This document shows, piece by piece, positions 18,051-24,148 of a stretch of DNA of 41,606 nucleotides; positions within the stretch are counted from its first letter, which is position 1, and every line of letters begins with the position of its first letter. The notes below the pieces were generated by a model. That model was not told where the DNA came from. It saw only the letters and a program-made list of their open reading frames with translations, and did not search any database. The stretch comes from a virus: positions 1 to 41,606 of IMG/VR virus record IMGVR_UViG_3300043449_001534; one strand, written 5' to 3'. The translations under genes and the position numbers were made by a program.

Positions 18051-18247
18051 AACATGAAAAAATGAGCATGAATATATGCGCGGTTATCATCGGACAAGAG
18101 GGCGATGAGAAGGCCAAATTCAACGTGGACTATTTCAACCTAGACTATAAAAACGTTTTAGAGATTGAGGGCGCATTGCTTGAAATGCTCCAAAAACTCA
18201 AGGAAATAGGGGAGGCTAAAATGCCAGTTCATTGCAAAAAAAAGTAA
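18047..18247 (+). CDS. Hypothetical small protein at the end of the late operon
   Basis: Not recognised. 66 residues; the C-terminal half is a helix (EGALLEMLQKLKEIGEAK). Coupled to the upstream gene by ATGA. Its stop codon is immediately followed by the stop codon of the leftward gene, so the two operons converge with no gap and no visible terminator. Confidence 0.5.
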   Translation: MKHEKMSMNICAVIIGQEGDEKAKFNVDYFNLDYKNVLEIEGALLEMLQKLKEIGEAKMPVHCKKK

Positions 18248-18478
18248 TTAGTTTAGATTTTCTGGGGTGGGGGTTTCACCTTCTGTTTCGCATAGAAATA
18301 TGATGAAGGCGCAGATACAAGCCTCACCCCAATCGTTAATCCCCTCTTCGTTTTCCATCAAATCATCAGCAATATTATAAATAACTTCTTTTACTCTTGC
18401 ACTCATCTGAAGAGGATTAAATTTTTGGCCTGATGGCGTGATGAACTCTAAACTCTCAAGTCGTTTCTTTTTGGCCAT
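18248..18478 (-). CDS. Hypothetical small protein, last gene of the leftward operon
   Basis: Not recognised. 76 residues, basic N-terminus and acidic C-terminus, with an FNPLQMSARVKEVIYNIADD helical middle. It overlaps the RusA gene by 23 bp, and AAAGGAATTAGGCT precedes the ATG. Confidence 0.5.
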   Translation of the reverse strand: MAKKKRLESLEFITPSGQKFNPLQMSARVKEVIYNIADDLMENEEGINDWGEACICAFIIFLCETEGETPTPENLN

Positions 18479-18932
18479 AGCCTAATTCCTTTAATACATC
18501 GTCATGGGTTCGCATCTTGTGTTCAGAAAAAGTAAAAATGACCTGTTCGTCTTTAGGGTCCTCGCAGATAACCTTCTCGTAATAGCCAGCAAAAAATAAC
18601 TTATCGTCTATTCCGATCAGGCATTTGACTAAACCGTCGAGGGCGGGTTTGATTCTATTGTTTGCATCGATGGCTTTTACCTGGTGTTTTTTACCGATAA
18701 TGCGAGACTTCTGAAAAACGAAAATTGTATCGACCCTGATCTGGGAACCCTTTGCTAGAATATCTTCGAGCGCTTTATTTATTTGCGCCAGTTGTCGGTA
18801 ATGGGTCAGCTGAAAAAATGCAACGTGCTGGTCGAAATGACGGCTCTTATCGCTCTTTGAAATCCTATTATTCCTAACAAAAAAACCAGAATTGACGGTG
18901 TGGGGTAAAGGAAATTTAAGTAGGTAGTTCAT
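18456..18932 (-). CDS. rusA: RusA-like Holliday junction resolvase
   Basis: Cuts four-way DNA junctions and clears branched phage DNA before packaging. 158 residues, the normal RusA size range. The catalytic core is visible in AIDANNRIKPALDGLVKCLI and GIDDKLFF (residues about 96-124): the D..N..K...D pattern followed by the DD pair that binds metal. It partners functionally with the Bet annealase of the same operon. ATGA coupling links it to the zinc protein upstream. Confidence 0.85.
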   Translation of the reverse strand: MNYLLKFPLPHTVNSGFFVRNNRISKSDKSRHFDQHVAFFQLTHYRQLAQINKALEDILAKGSQIRVDTIFVFQKSRIIGKKHQVKAIDANNRIKPALDGLVKCLIGIDDKLFFAGYYEKVICEDPKDEQVIFTFSEHKMRTHDDVLKELGYGQKETT

Positions 18933-19171
18933 AGGTAAATCTTTATGTTTGAAAAATCGTTTTGGTTGGCGGCATATAGGTTACAGAAGTCGCACAGTCT
19001 ATTATGATCACCTTCACTTAAAAATACTTTTTCGCATCTGAGACATTGCCTTTTCCGCCGCTGATATAATGGCGTCCGGATTTCAACGGGTGGTTGCCGT
19101 TTATTCTCCCCGTCGCTTTTCTGCTTAGGGTCTCTGTTTGGATAGCGTTCAGCCATTGTTTTCGGTCTCAT
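18929..19171 (-). CDS. Small zinc-ribbon protein
   Basis: 80 residues with a very basic first half and a CLRC ... CDFC pair (Cys43, Cys46, Cys60, Cys63) expected to bind one zinc. Such proteins in phages are often nucleic-acid-binding regulators, but no specific family is assigned. Two starts are possible: ATG at 19171, inside an inverted repeat, or ATG at 19156 (MAERYPN). Confidence 0.55.
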   Translation of the reverse strand: MRPKTMAERYPNRDPKQKSDGENKRQPPVEIRTPLYQRRKRQCLRCEKVFLSEGDHNRLCDFCNLYAANQNDFSNIKIYL

Positions 19172-19190
19172 ATATAAATTGTATGAGACC
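19164..19190 (-). repeat. Inverted repeat over the start of the zinc-ribbon gene
   Basis: GGTCTCATA (19164-19172) and TATGAGACC (19182-19190) are perfectly complementary with a 9-nt AT-rich loop. In the leftward mRNA the hairpin would hide the first ATG (19171), so it may control translation or act as an operator. Confidence 0.6.
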
Positions 19191-19209
19191 TCACAAGAAA
19201 AGCAAACTG

Positions 19210-19431
19210 TTAGTCCGCGCCCTCAAAATAAGTTTCGTTGGCATCATTAACTAGATCAAACAGATTTTGTTGTGTTTCAACATGCCTAAAGTGATCCATA
19301 CCAATCTGTATGCAGACTCGGGCATGATCAGACTTTACACCACCACTATGCTTGATTGCCTGTTTTTCAAGCTCCCCCATCATAGAGTCGGTTATATAAA
19401 CGGTCAGATGAATATTTGGCTTTTCAATCAT
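19210..19431 (-). CDS. Small ribbon-helix-helix-like protein
   Basis: 73 residues from the ATG at 19431, chosen because GGAAGGTGTGAA stands directly before it. The sequence IHLTVYITDSMMGELEKQAI has the strand-then-helix pattern of ribbon-helix-helix DNA-binding proteins, followed by a second helix (SDHARVCIQIGMDHF). Could be an early regulator. Family similarity is weak. Confidence 0.5.
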   Translation of the reverse strand: MIEKPNIHLTVYITDSMMGELEKQAIKHSGGVKSDHARVCIQIGMDHFRHVETQQNLFDLVNDANETYFEGAD

Positions 19432-19432
19432 T

Positions 19433-19639
19433 TCACACCTTCCAATAAATAATATTGCCACAATACCGACATCGGCAAATAATTTTCACGGCACTTGGAC
19501 GATCTAGGTGGTCATGCTCATAAATCACCTTGCCGTCTGGAGATAAAGCCCTCCGTTGTTCATAGACTTGGATTTCTTTAAATACTTGGTATTTATGGCC
19601 GCAGTAAAAAATGCGGAGTATTTTATAGAAGTATTTCAT
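19433..19639 (-). CDS. Small cysteine-rich protein, putative zinc binding
   Basis: 68 residues. Cys13 and His15 near the N-terminus and CRCRYCG near the C-terminus could bind one zinc ion. It overlaps both neighbours (ATGA with the upstream gene). Function unknown. Confidence 0.5.
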   Translation of the reverse strand: MKYFYKILRIFYCGHKYQVFKEIQVYEQRRALSPDGKVIYEHDHLDRPSAVKIICRCRYCGNIIYWKV

Positions 19640-19854
19640 AGATCAAAATTCAGTCTGCGCGGCCAATGCCAATATCCGCACACCATTCGGTCGGGGTCAT
19701 ACTCTACGTTATAGACTGACGTCACGACTCCATTATGTTTGAAAACGCTTAGATTGACAGCGCCCGATTCTAAGACTGATAAAACGACGGCTGGGTACTC
19801 CACGCCGTCAAAGTTTTTATAGACAACCATTCGTCCAATCGACGGTAGTTCCAT
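19636..19854 (-). CDS. Conserved phage small beta protein (WHWP motif)
   Basis: 72 residues with an SH3-like pattern: IGRMVVYKNFDG, YPAVVLSVLESG, VNLSVFKHNG, and a C-terminal GYWHWPRR. Small proteins ending in WHWP are common in phages of many hosts, with no defined function. The ATG follows a strong GGGGGGAATCTC. Confidence 0.6.
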   Translation of the reverse strand: MELPSIGRMVVYKNFDGVEYPAVVLSVLESGAVNLSVFKHNGVVTSVYNVEYDPDRMVCGYWHWPRRLNFDL

Positions 19855-19877
19855 GAGATTCCCCCCCTCATTTAACC

Positions 19878-20117
19878 CTATCCCTTTAAACTATTAAACA
19901 TCAAAAATACGGTACAAAGTAAAATTAAATATCCTACGATTGTCGCCGCTTTGAGCGCCTTTAACTTATCGTCTTGGGCGTAGATTGTTCGCCTAAGAAG
20001 GCCCATCTCTTTATAGATTTGAGCATCGCCTTGAGCTTGGGCGAGTTTAATTTGATCGCACTCATCCATTACAGCCTTGCGCCAAGTTTCCTCTTTACTG
20101 TCCATCGCTGCTTTCAT
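19878..20117 (-). CDS. Small C-tail-anchored membrane protein
   Basis: 79 residues: an amphipathic helical body with coiled-coil character (residues 5-55) and one C-terminal membrane helix (residues about 58-74, ATIVGYLILLCTVFLMF). No signal peptide. Start at 20117, after AGAGGTGATCA, inside the 3' end of the preceding gene. Function unknown. Confidence 0.5.
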   Translation of the reverse strand: MKAAMDSKEETWRKAVMDECDQIKLAQAQGDAQIYKEMGLLRRTIYAQDDKLKALKAATIVGYLILLCTVFLMFNSLKG

Positions 20118-20334
20118 TGATCACCTCTGCTAATTCAAGTTTAGGTACGTCAAATGATATTTGTCGAGCTATTTTAAAGGGGATTGGTGAGCCTTTAAAA
20201 ATTTCAACGACTTCGAGCGTATCATCTAATAAGGCAATTTGTTCACTAAGCTCCTTTTTTGTCTGAGCATAGATCATGCAGTTGAAAACTGAATCCTGCA
20301 AAACAATGGCATAATATTGTGATTTTGGTCTCAT
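20095..20334 (-). CDS. Hypothetical small protein
   Basis: Not recognised. 79 residues, alpha/beta, beginning MRPKSQYYAIVLQDSV. The ATG follows GGGGAGGAAAAG and overlaps the previous stop (ATGA). The first codons ATGAGACCAAAA match those of the zinc-ribbon gene at 19171. Confidence 0.45.
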   Translation of the reverse strand: MRPKSQYYAIVLQDSVFNCMIYAQTKKELSEQIALLDDTLEVVEIFKGSPIPFKIARQISFDVPKLELAEVINESSDGQ

Positions 20335-20594
20335 CTTTTCCTCCCCTTTTTTCCATAAACTATTTGTTCCGTTTTTTTATAAATCTCTAAAAGGTCTTTT
20401 TTTATTTTTGCTTCAACTGTTAATGTGTTTAAAATTATAGACACATCGGCAATTGTGCATTGGAGTGTTTTGTAAAGAAGTTTATTAACTGATGTAATTG
20501 CTTTATTAATCTTTTTTTGACTAGACAATTCATTCTGATCTATTGTTTTTTTTCTTCGTATTGTTATGGATTTCTTAGTAGAATTTTTTGCCAT
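20331..20594 (-). CDS. Hypothetical basic helical protein
   Basis: 87 residues from the ATG at 20594, preceded by AAGGATGAAG. The first 25 residues are very Lys/Arg/Ser/Thr-rich (KKSITIRRKKT) and the rest is helical. Might bind nucleic acid. Not recognised. Confidence 0.45.
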   Translation of the reverse strand: MAKNSTKKSITIRRKKTIDQNELSSQKKINKAITSVNKLLYKTLQCTIADVSIILNTLTVEAKIKKDLLEIYKKTEQIVYGKKGRKR

Positions 20595-20793
20595 CTTCAT
20601 CCTTCACTTTTTCTTTGGTTATTTGTTCGACGGTCTTTTTTAGGTATCGTTCGACAATGAAGAAGGCGTCACGAACCTCTTGTATTTCCCATGTTGGCGG
20701 CCATTCTTCATAAAGGGTTGCCAGCGCGTTACCTATGGCCTCACTTCGTTTGGCTTCAGTCCAAATTATTCGATGATCTTTTTCATTCTGCAT
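20575..20793 (-). CDS. Small helical protein, paralogue of the 21283 gene
   Basis: 72 residues from the ATG at 20793. The segment EVRDAFFIVERYLKKTV matches EDLQEAFFVVERYLKKKI of the gene at 21283-21471, and both carry a Trp-Pro (EEWPPTW / EHWPRYD) about ten residues earlier. The two are therefore paralogues in the same operon. Function unknown. Confidence 0.55.
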   Translation of the reverse strand: MQNEKDHRIIWTEAKRSEAIGNALATLYEEWPPTWEIQEVRDAFFIVERYLKKTVEQITKEKVKDEDGKKFY

Positions 20794-21023
20794 ATAACCC
20801 ACTTTTGTTTGTTTATTCGATCAAGAGTCATTCGATCTCTGTGACGTTTTGCAAGCAACCGTTTTTTACAATTTACGCATGAAACTTCAGCCTCGTTTTC
20901 AGTCAACCGCATTAAAGCGGGATCATTGATGTATAACTGGACGTTACAGAGAGCATCTGTTTCATTGAGGCCGAAGTGAATCCGATGCTTTTTATAAACA
21001 TAGTTTCCATTCAGCCTCGTCAT
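20766..21023 (-). CDS. Small basic protein with a Cys-x2-Cys pair
   Basis: Not recognised. 85 residues. CVNCKKRLLAKRHRDR near residues 49-64 gives a single CxxC next to a basic stretch, possibly half a zinc site with the early Cys26. The start overlaps the upstream stop (TAATG) and has GGAG before it. Confidence 0.45.
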   Translation of the reverse strand: MTRLNGNYVYKKHRIHFGLNETDALCNVQLYINDPALMRLTENEAEVSCVNCKKRLLAKRHRDRMTLDRINKQKWVICRMKKIIE

Positions 21024-21271
21024 TACTCAACTCCGTTGCGCTTCGAAATTAAAACTTCACGGTCGATTAGAAAGGCCAACTCGCAATCCCTGCTATCTAT
21101 ATTGCGAACAAAAATAGTAGCAGGACCGGAGACGGTGACTAGGTCTCCGCGCTTAACCGATGTTGCAAACCTTTTAATTGACGGATCATTTAAAAACTCC
21201 TGCGGCAGATCGGCCTTTTTATATCGTTGCATTTTATAAACCGATGGTTCCGGCCGATCACTTTTCTTCAT
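21023..21271 (-). CDS. Hypothetical small protein with a beta core
   Basis: Not recognised. 82 residues, basic N-terminus, then VKRGDLVTVSGPATIFVRNI, a beta-rich core, and LAFLIDREVLIS. The ATG has AAGGGGACTCTT before it. Confidence 0.45.
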   Translation of the reverse strand: MKKSDRPEPSVYKMQRYKKADLPQEFLNDPSIKRFATSVKRGDLVTVSGPATIFVRNIDSRDCELAFLIDREVLISKRNGVE

Positions 21272-21282
21272 AAGAGTCCCCT

Positions 21283-21471
21283 TTATAAATCTTGGTTCAA
21301 GGTAATTATTTTCTTTTTCAAATATCGCTCGACCACAAAAAACGCCTCTTGTAAATCTTCACCTTCATCGTATCGCGGCCAATGTTCATTTATTAATTTT
21401 ATAGTTTGAGAAAGTTCTGAAATCATATTTTCTGCCCTTGTCTCAATTTCTTCGCGTGACTCCAAGCTCAT
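21283..21471 (-). CDS. Small helical protein, paralogue of the 20575 gene
   Basis: 62 residues, mostly helical, with EHWPRYDEGEDLQEAFFVVERYL. It shares the C-terminal motif with the gene at 20575-20793. It is coupled to the Bet gene by ATGA, so a supporting role in recombination is conceivable. Confidence 0.55.
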   Translation of the reverse strand: MSLESREEIETRAENMISELSQTIKLINEHWPRYDEGEDLQEAFFVVERYLKKKIITLNQDL

Positions 21472-22520
21472 ACCATACCCCAGAAACTTTCAATCGCTGC
21501 GATGGTGTTTAGAACATCGTCGTTGAGGGGTTTATTATGGTCGGTCGCGTATTTCGTTACCGTTGCGACATAAGCCTTGGCCTCTTTCTCGGGAATGTTT
21601 TTCACCTGCCCAAACTTCTGTATTTTAAAACATTGGGCTGGGATTTTAAACTCGCCTGCCGATAAATCACGCATCACCTGAGGTTCCGAAAGTGCAGGAG
21701 TTGCAATCGGCCCCTTGCTAACTACTGGCTCCTGCACCTCGGATTTAATTTTGGGCAATGGCGGGGTCTCCGGCTCGGTTGTAATTGTGGCTACAATGTT
21801 GTTATTAGTTTCTGCTGCCGGAGACCCCATTGAAATTTCTTCTTTTATTTTATTCATGCGCTCGTAGTCCCTCGGCGATGGTCCAGCGAGTTTATAGCCC
21901 TCGCTTGGATCATCCGGCTTGCCGCCCTTGGGAGTGATATCCCGCTCGGCGTCTGCCGCTTCCATCTCCTCTTTAGCATAAATGCCGGACAAGTCTTGGG
22001 GAAAAGCCTTTCGAATCGCTAAACACTCAGCCACCTTGGCGATCATTACTTCCGGCATTTTAAACCAGAAAGGCGTCAGCGAACCATCTTTTTTGCGGGC
22101 AACATAGCTCGAAAATTTCGCCACGGCCCACAGGGGTTCCTTGAATTCGGTTCGCAGGACGCCTATTTTTGCGGCCATCGGTGGAATGTCACTCAACCAT
22201 ACGTCCTTCCACTCGCCATCAGGCCCGCACCAAAACGGCCCGACTTGGCCCGCATAGCTACCTGAGCGGTTAGCAATCACGCGAAACCCGTCAACGCTGG
22301 TTTGAAACGTATAGACCTCACGCCCGAGGCTCGCATCCCACCGGCGAATTGCCCAGCATTGACGAGCAAACGGGTCTAGGCCAGTCCGGTTCGAATTCGC
22401 TACAAAGAGCTCAAGCTCGGCATCCGATGCGCCTTTCATTATCTGGTCTTTAACTAATTGAATTTTCTCTTGGGTAATGACCGTGATTTCTCGGGTCTCT
22501 CGAATAATAATGTTGCTCAT
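21468..22520 (-). CDS. bet: Bet/RecT-family single-strand annealing protein
   Basis: Anneals complementary single strands in phage recombination and replication. The 350 residues carry the Bet core: DAELELFVANSNRTGLDPFA, CWAIRRWD, YTFQTSVDGFRVIANRSGSY, WAVAKFSSYVARKKDG, and PEVMIAKVAECLAIRKAFPQ. The C-terminal 140 residues are low-complexity and probably recruit partners. No exonuclease of the Exo/YqaJ type is seen nearby, although Bet proteins usually pair with one. The ATG at 22520 is preceded by the shared ACCAGAAAGGTGG motif. Confidence 0.9.
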   Translation of the reverse strand: MSNIIIRETREITVITQEKIQLVKDQIMKGASDAELELFVANSNRTGLDPFARQCWAIRRWDASLGREVYTFQTSVDGFRVIANRSGSYAGQVGPFWCGPDGEWKDVWLSDIPPMAAKIGVLRTEFKEPLWAVAKFSSYVARKKDGSLTPFWFKMPEVMIAKVAECLAIRKAFPQDLSGIYAKEEMEAADAERDITPKGGKPDDPSEGYKLAGPSPRDYERMNKIKEEISMGSPAAETNNNIVATITTEPETPPLPKIKSEVQEPVVSKGPIATPALSEPQVMRDLSAGEFKIPAQCFKIQKFGQVKNIPEKEAKAYVATVTKYATDHNKPLNDDVLNTIAAIESFWGMV

Positions 22521-22527
22521 ATAATGA

Positions 22528-22540
22528 CCACCTTTCTGGT
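22528..22540 (-). promoter_or_regulatory. Shared extended ribosome binding site, bet gene
   Basis: ACCAGAAAGGTGG on the minus strand, 7 nt before the bet ATG. Conservation reaches beyond the Shine-Dalgarno core AGGTGG into ACCAGAA. Confidence 0.7.
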
Positions 22541-22547
22541 ACTATGT

Positions 22548-23057
22548 TTAAAATTTTCTTGGTTTAATTTCTACGCGCTCAGTTTGCTTTAGATTAGCGC
22601 CCCTGATATCAACGCCCATTTTTAGGACTTCAAGGAGTGCCGCTTTATCGACCACCACCTCAGTTTTGATAATTTTATACTCGGCAGGGATGGCATCGAG
22701 GTCTGTAATTTCGCACGAGGCTGGGTTTAGGCGGGTTTTTGCTTGGTAGTGGTCGCCGAGTAGCTCCGAGCGATTCAGCACGTTTAGGCCTGATTTAAGA
22801 GCGTATTGCAGCCATTCGATTGATGATTCTAAATTTTTGATGTAAGCAGCGTGGGCCTGACGAGCCTCTTTGTGCCGGTCGATTGCGTCCTTCATTCTGC
22901 TTATGATGTGAGCATACGCATCGACTTTCACAGCCATCGATTTCTCGCATAGGGCTATTTCACCCGCGAGGTCGTCTGTTAAAACTCCCTCGGCGTCAAT
23001 AAGTTTTTGCTCGAGATCGAGGCTAGATTTTACGATTGATTTAAGCGTTTCTGACAT
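22548..23057 (-). CDS. Gp157-like protein
   Basis: 169 residues from the ATG at 23057, chosen because ACCAGAAAGGTGG stands 5 nt upstream. It matches the siphovirus Gp157 family: a long helical N-terminal half with paired coiled-coil segments (ISRMKDAIDRHKEARQAH), and a beta C-terminal part (LDAIPAEYKIIKTEVVVDKAAL, RGANLKQTERVEIKPRKF). The family is commonly found beside single-strand annealing proteins. It is the first gene of the leftward operon. Confidence 0.8.
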   Translation of the reverse strand: MSETLKSIVKSSLDLEQKLIDAEGVLTDDLAGEIALCEKSMAVKVDAYAHIISRMKDAIDRHKEARQAHAAYIKNLESSIEWLQYALKSGLNVLNRSELLGDHYQAKTRLNPASCEITDLDAIPAEYKIIKTEVVVDKAALLEVLKMGVDIRGANLKQTERVEIKPRKF

Positions 23058-23062
23058 AACTT

Positions 23063-23075
23063 CCACCTTTCTGGT
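23063..23075 (-). promoter_or_regulatory. Shared extended ribosome binding site, Gp157-like gene
   Basis: Minus strand reads ACCAGAAAGGTGG, 5 nt before the ATG at 23057. The same 13-mer precedes the bet gene (22528-22540, minus) and the 23862 gene (23844-23856, plus), and 12 of 13 bases precede the 24149 gene (24131-24142, plus). Confidence 0.7.
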
Positions 23076-23085
23076 TGATGTTTTT

Positions 23086-23114
23086 TATTTATAGACGCTT
23101 CGAATCAAAATCAA
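23086..23114 (-). promoter_or_regulatory. Probable leftward early promoter
   Basis: On the minus strand, TTGATT (23109-23114) and TAAATA (23086-23091) are 17 bp apart and lie 30-60 bp upstream of the Gp157-like start. A second TTGATT directly abuts the first. This would drive the whole operon down to 18248. Confidence 0.45.
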
Positions 23115-23202
23115 TAAAAAAAATTTTGATGTGCCAAATCAAATTGCGGGCCCAAAATGTTTTTGTTGATTCTGCGTCATAAGCGGCTTTTATTTAGATT
23201 TG

Positions 23203-23239
23203 AAAAAAGATAGCCCACCTCGGTGGATGGGCATCTTGA
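23203..23239 (-). terminator. Rho-independent terminator, minus strand
   Basis: On the minus strand, AAGATGCCCATCC pairs with GGTGGGCTATCTT around an ACCGA loop (with small bulges), followed at once by TTTTTT. It would end leftward transcripts that begin right of it, about 150 nt before the Gp157-like gene. Read on the plus strand it lacks a T-run. Confidence 0.65.
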
Positions 23240-23272
23240 TAACTTGCATGTGCAAATTCAAGCTACCAAGAC

Positions 23273-23290
23273 GATCAACCCAGATCAACC
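23273..23290. repeat. Short direct repeat GATCAACC
   Basis: GATCAACC occurs at 23273-23280 and 23283-23290, a 10-bp period (one helical turn), in the control region. It could be a pair of protein half-sites or incidental. Confidence 0.4.
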
Positions 23291-23305
23291 TTTTTTCCAA
23301 GTTTA

Positions 23306-23634
23306 GTTTAGGGACCGTGAAATAATGTTTAAAGACGGACGGGGTGGCCCCACCTTGGCACTTAGGATGGTGCTGGGGAGACTGGAATAATAAAGACCAG
23401 CCAAAGGCGCGAACAGGTTACGCGTTACCCACCACAAGCAGCCGAGGGATAAAGGCTCTAGCGGAAGGCCCTAAATAAAAACCGGACGATAGACTAGGAT
23501 GAAACTCAAAATAAATCCTAGGCGACCGATGGATCCGATCGACGGGTTCTAGAGAGGAGATGAAGCTGCAGGATTTTTCTGACGGTAAACATCTCCTTTG
23601 GGCTCCCTCCGAATCTCTCTCTCTAGGTTCTAGA
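23306..23634 (+). ncRNA. Candidate large structured RNA (about 330 nt)
   Basis: This ORF-free stretch has many pairing elements. GTTTAGGG (23306-23313) pairs with CCCTAAAT (23469-23476) and encloses hairpins CCGT/ACGG (23315-23318/23335-23338), a 9-bp helix 23353-23361/23370-23378 with three G-U pairs, CTGG/CCAG (23382/23397), 23406-23411/23421-23426 with two G-U pairs, and AGCC/GGCT (23440/23454). A second part has CTAGGAT/ATCCTAG (23494/23515), AACC/GGTT (23480/23545), and CTAGAGAG/CTCTCTAG (23549/23619) stacked on GGAGATG/CATCTCC (23556/23590). G-U pairs and A-rich loops favour the plus strand. It matches no RNA family I recognise. Function, ends and promoter unknown. Confidence 0.5.
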
Positions 23635-23787
23635 TAAGTGATTGAAAAGTAAGCATCTTTATATGGTGATTAGATATTAAGCACCTCGATAGTCGAGTGA
23701 TAAAAAGTGGCAAAATAAAGTCGGTTAAATATGTGCTTTTATTAAGGAAATAAGAATTTACTATAGATCAGGTTTACCTAGTCTCTC

Positions 23788-23822
23788 TGATGAAAATGAC
23801 CTATATTTGATGAGAATGATCT
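23788..23822 (+). repeat. Two tandem 15-bp operator-like repeats
   Basis: TGATGAAAATGACCT (23788-23802) and TGATGAGAATGATCT (23808-23822) differ at two positions and are 20 bp apart, two helical turns. They lie just upstream of the 23862 gene, fitting cooperative binding of a regulator. Confidence 0.5.
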
Positions 23823-23837
23823 CAATAGTGAGATCAT
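23816..23837 (+). repeat. Perfect 9-bp inverted repeat before the 23862 gene
   Basis: ATGATCTCA, loop ATAG, TGAGATCAT. It ends 6 bp before the shared ribosome binding site, so it may be an operator or, in mRNA, a hairpin beside the initiation site. Its left arm overlaps the second tandem repeat. Confidence 0.6.
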
Positions 23838-23843
23838 CAACCA

Positions 23844-23856
23844 ACCAGAAAGGTGG
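23844..23856 (+). promoter_or_regulatory. Shared extended ribosome binding site, 23862 gene
   Basis: ACCAGAAAGGTGG, identical to the sites before bet and the Gp157-like gene on the other strand, 5 nt before the ATG. It decides the start at 23862 rather than the GTG at 23853. Confidence 0.7.
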
Positions 23857-23861
23857 ATGAG

Positions 23862-24119
23862 ATGAAAATTGATAAACAAATCCTGCAACTGCAAAACGAG
23901 CAAAAACGATATAACGATCTTCAGCAAAAACTTAAATGGCTGATGAAAGAAATTGCAAGCGAGGGCCTTCCGTTTTCGATTGACCAAGCGTCTGCGGACG
24001 AATTGGGTGAAGCGGCCGAAAAATTACGTTCTCTTTGTTATGAATGCAGTTGCTCATTTGAGGCCCATATTGACGACCTGATCAACGAGGAAAACGCAAA
24101 ACACGACCAAGGCGAGTAA
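23862..24119 (+). CDS. Hypothetical small early protein, helical
   Basis: Not recognised. 85 residues, helical, with an N-terminal coiled coil (KQILQLQNEQKRYNDLQQKL) and a C-terminal CYECSCSFEAHIDDL containing three cysteines. First gene of the short rightward early operon. Confidence 0.5.
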   Translation: MKIDKQILQLQNEQKRYNDLQQKLKWLMKEIASEGLPFSIDQASADELGEAAEKLRSLCYECSCSFEAHIDDLINEENAKHDQGE

Positions 24120-24130
24120 TAAAAACGAGA

Positions 24131-24142
24131 ACCAGAAAGGTG
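24131..24142 (+). promoter_or_regulatory. Shared extended ribosome binding site, 24149 gene
   Basis: ACCAGAAAGGTG, 6 nt before the ATG at 24149; the thirteenth base differs (A for G). It decides the start over the GTG at 24140. Confidence 0.65.
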
Positions 24143-24148
24143 AATAAT

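Larger units (their letters stand above)
23058..23861. other. Gene-free divergent control region
   Basis: About 800 bp between the leftward Gp157-like gene and the rightward 23862 gene with no credible ORF on either strand. It holds, left to right: the leftward promoter, a minus-strand terminator, a short direct repeat, the candidate structured RNA, an AT-rich stretch 23641-23770 with a small CACCTCGA/TCGAGTG hairpin (23682-23698), and tandem operator-like repeats before the 23862 gene. An origin of replication could also lie here. Confidence 0.7.

Noticed and set aside
23306-23634. RNase P RNA, tmRNA or group I intron
   Set aside because: The conserved RNase P core (GAGGAAAGTCC type), the tmRNA tRNA-like ends and the group I P-Q-R-S elements are not present.
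23545-23640. preQ1 riboswitch, because GGTTCTAG occurs at 23545 and 23626 near a preQ0-making phage
   Set aside because: The preQ1-I aptamer also needs a paired CCC segment and an A-rich tail directly downstream. Neither copy has them, and neither lies before a queuosine gene.
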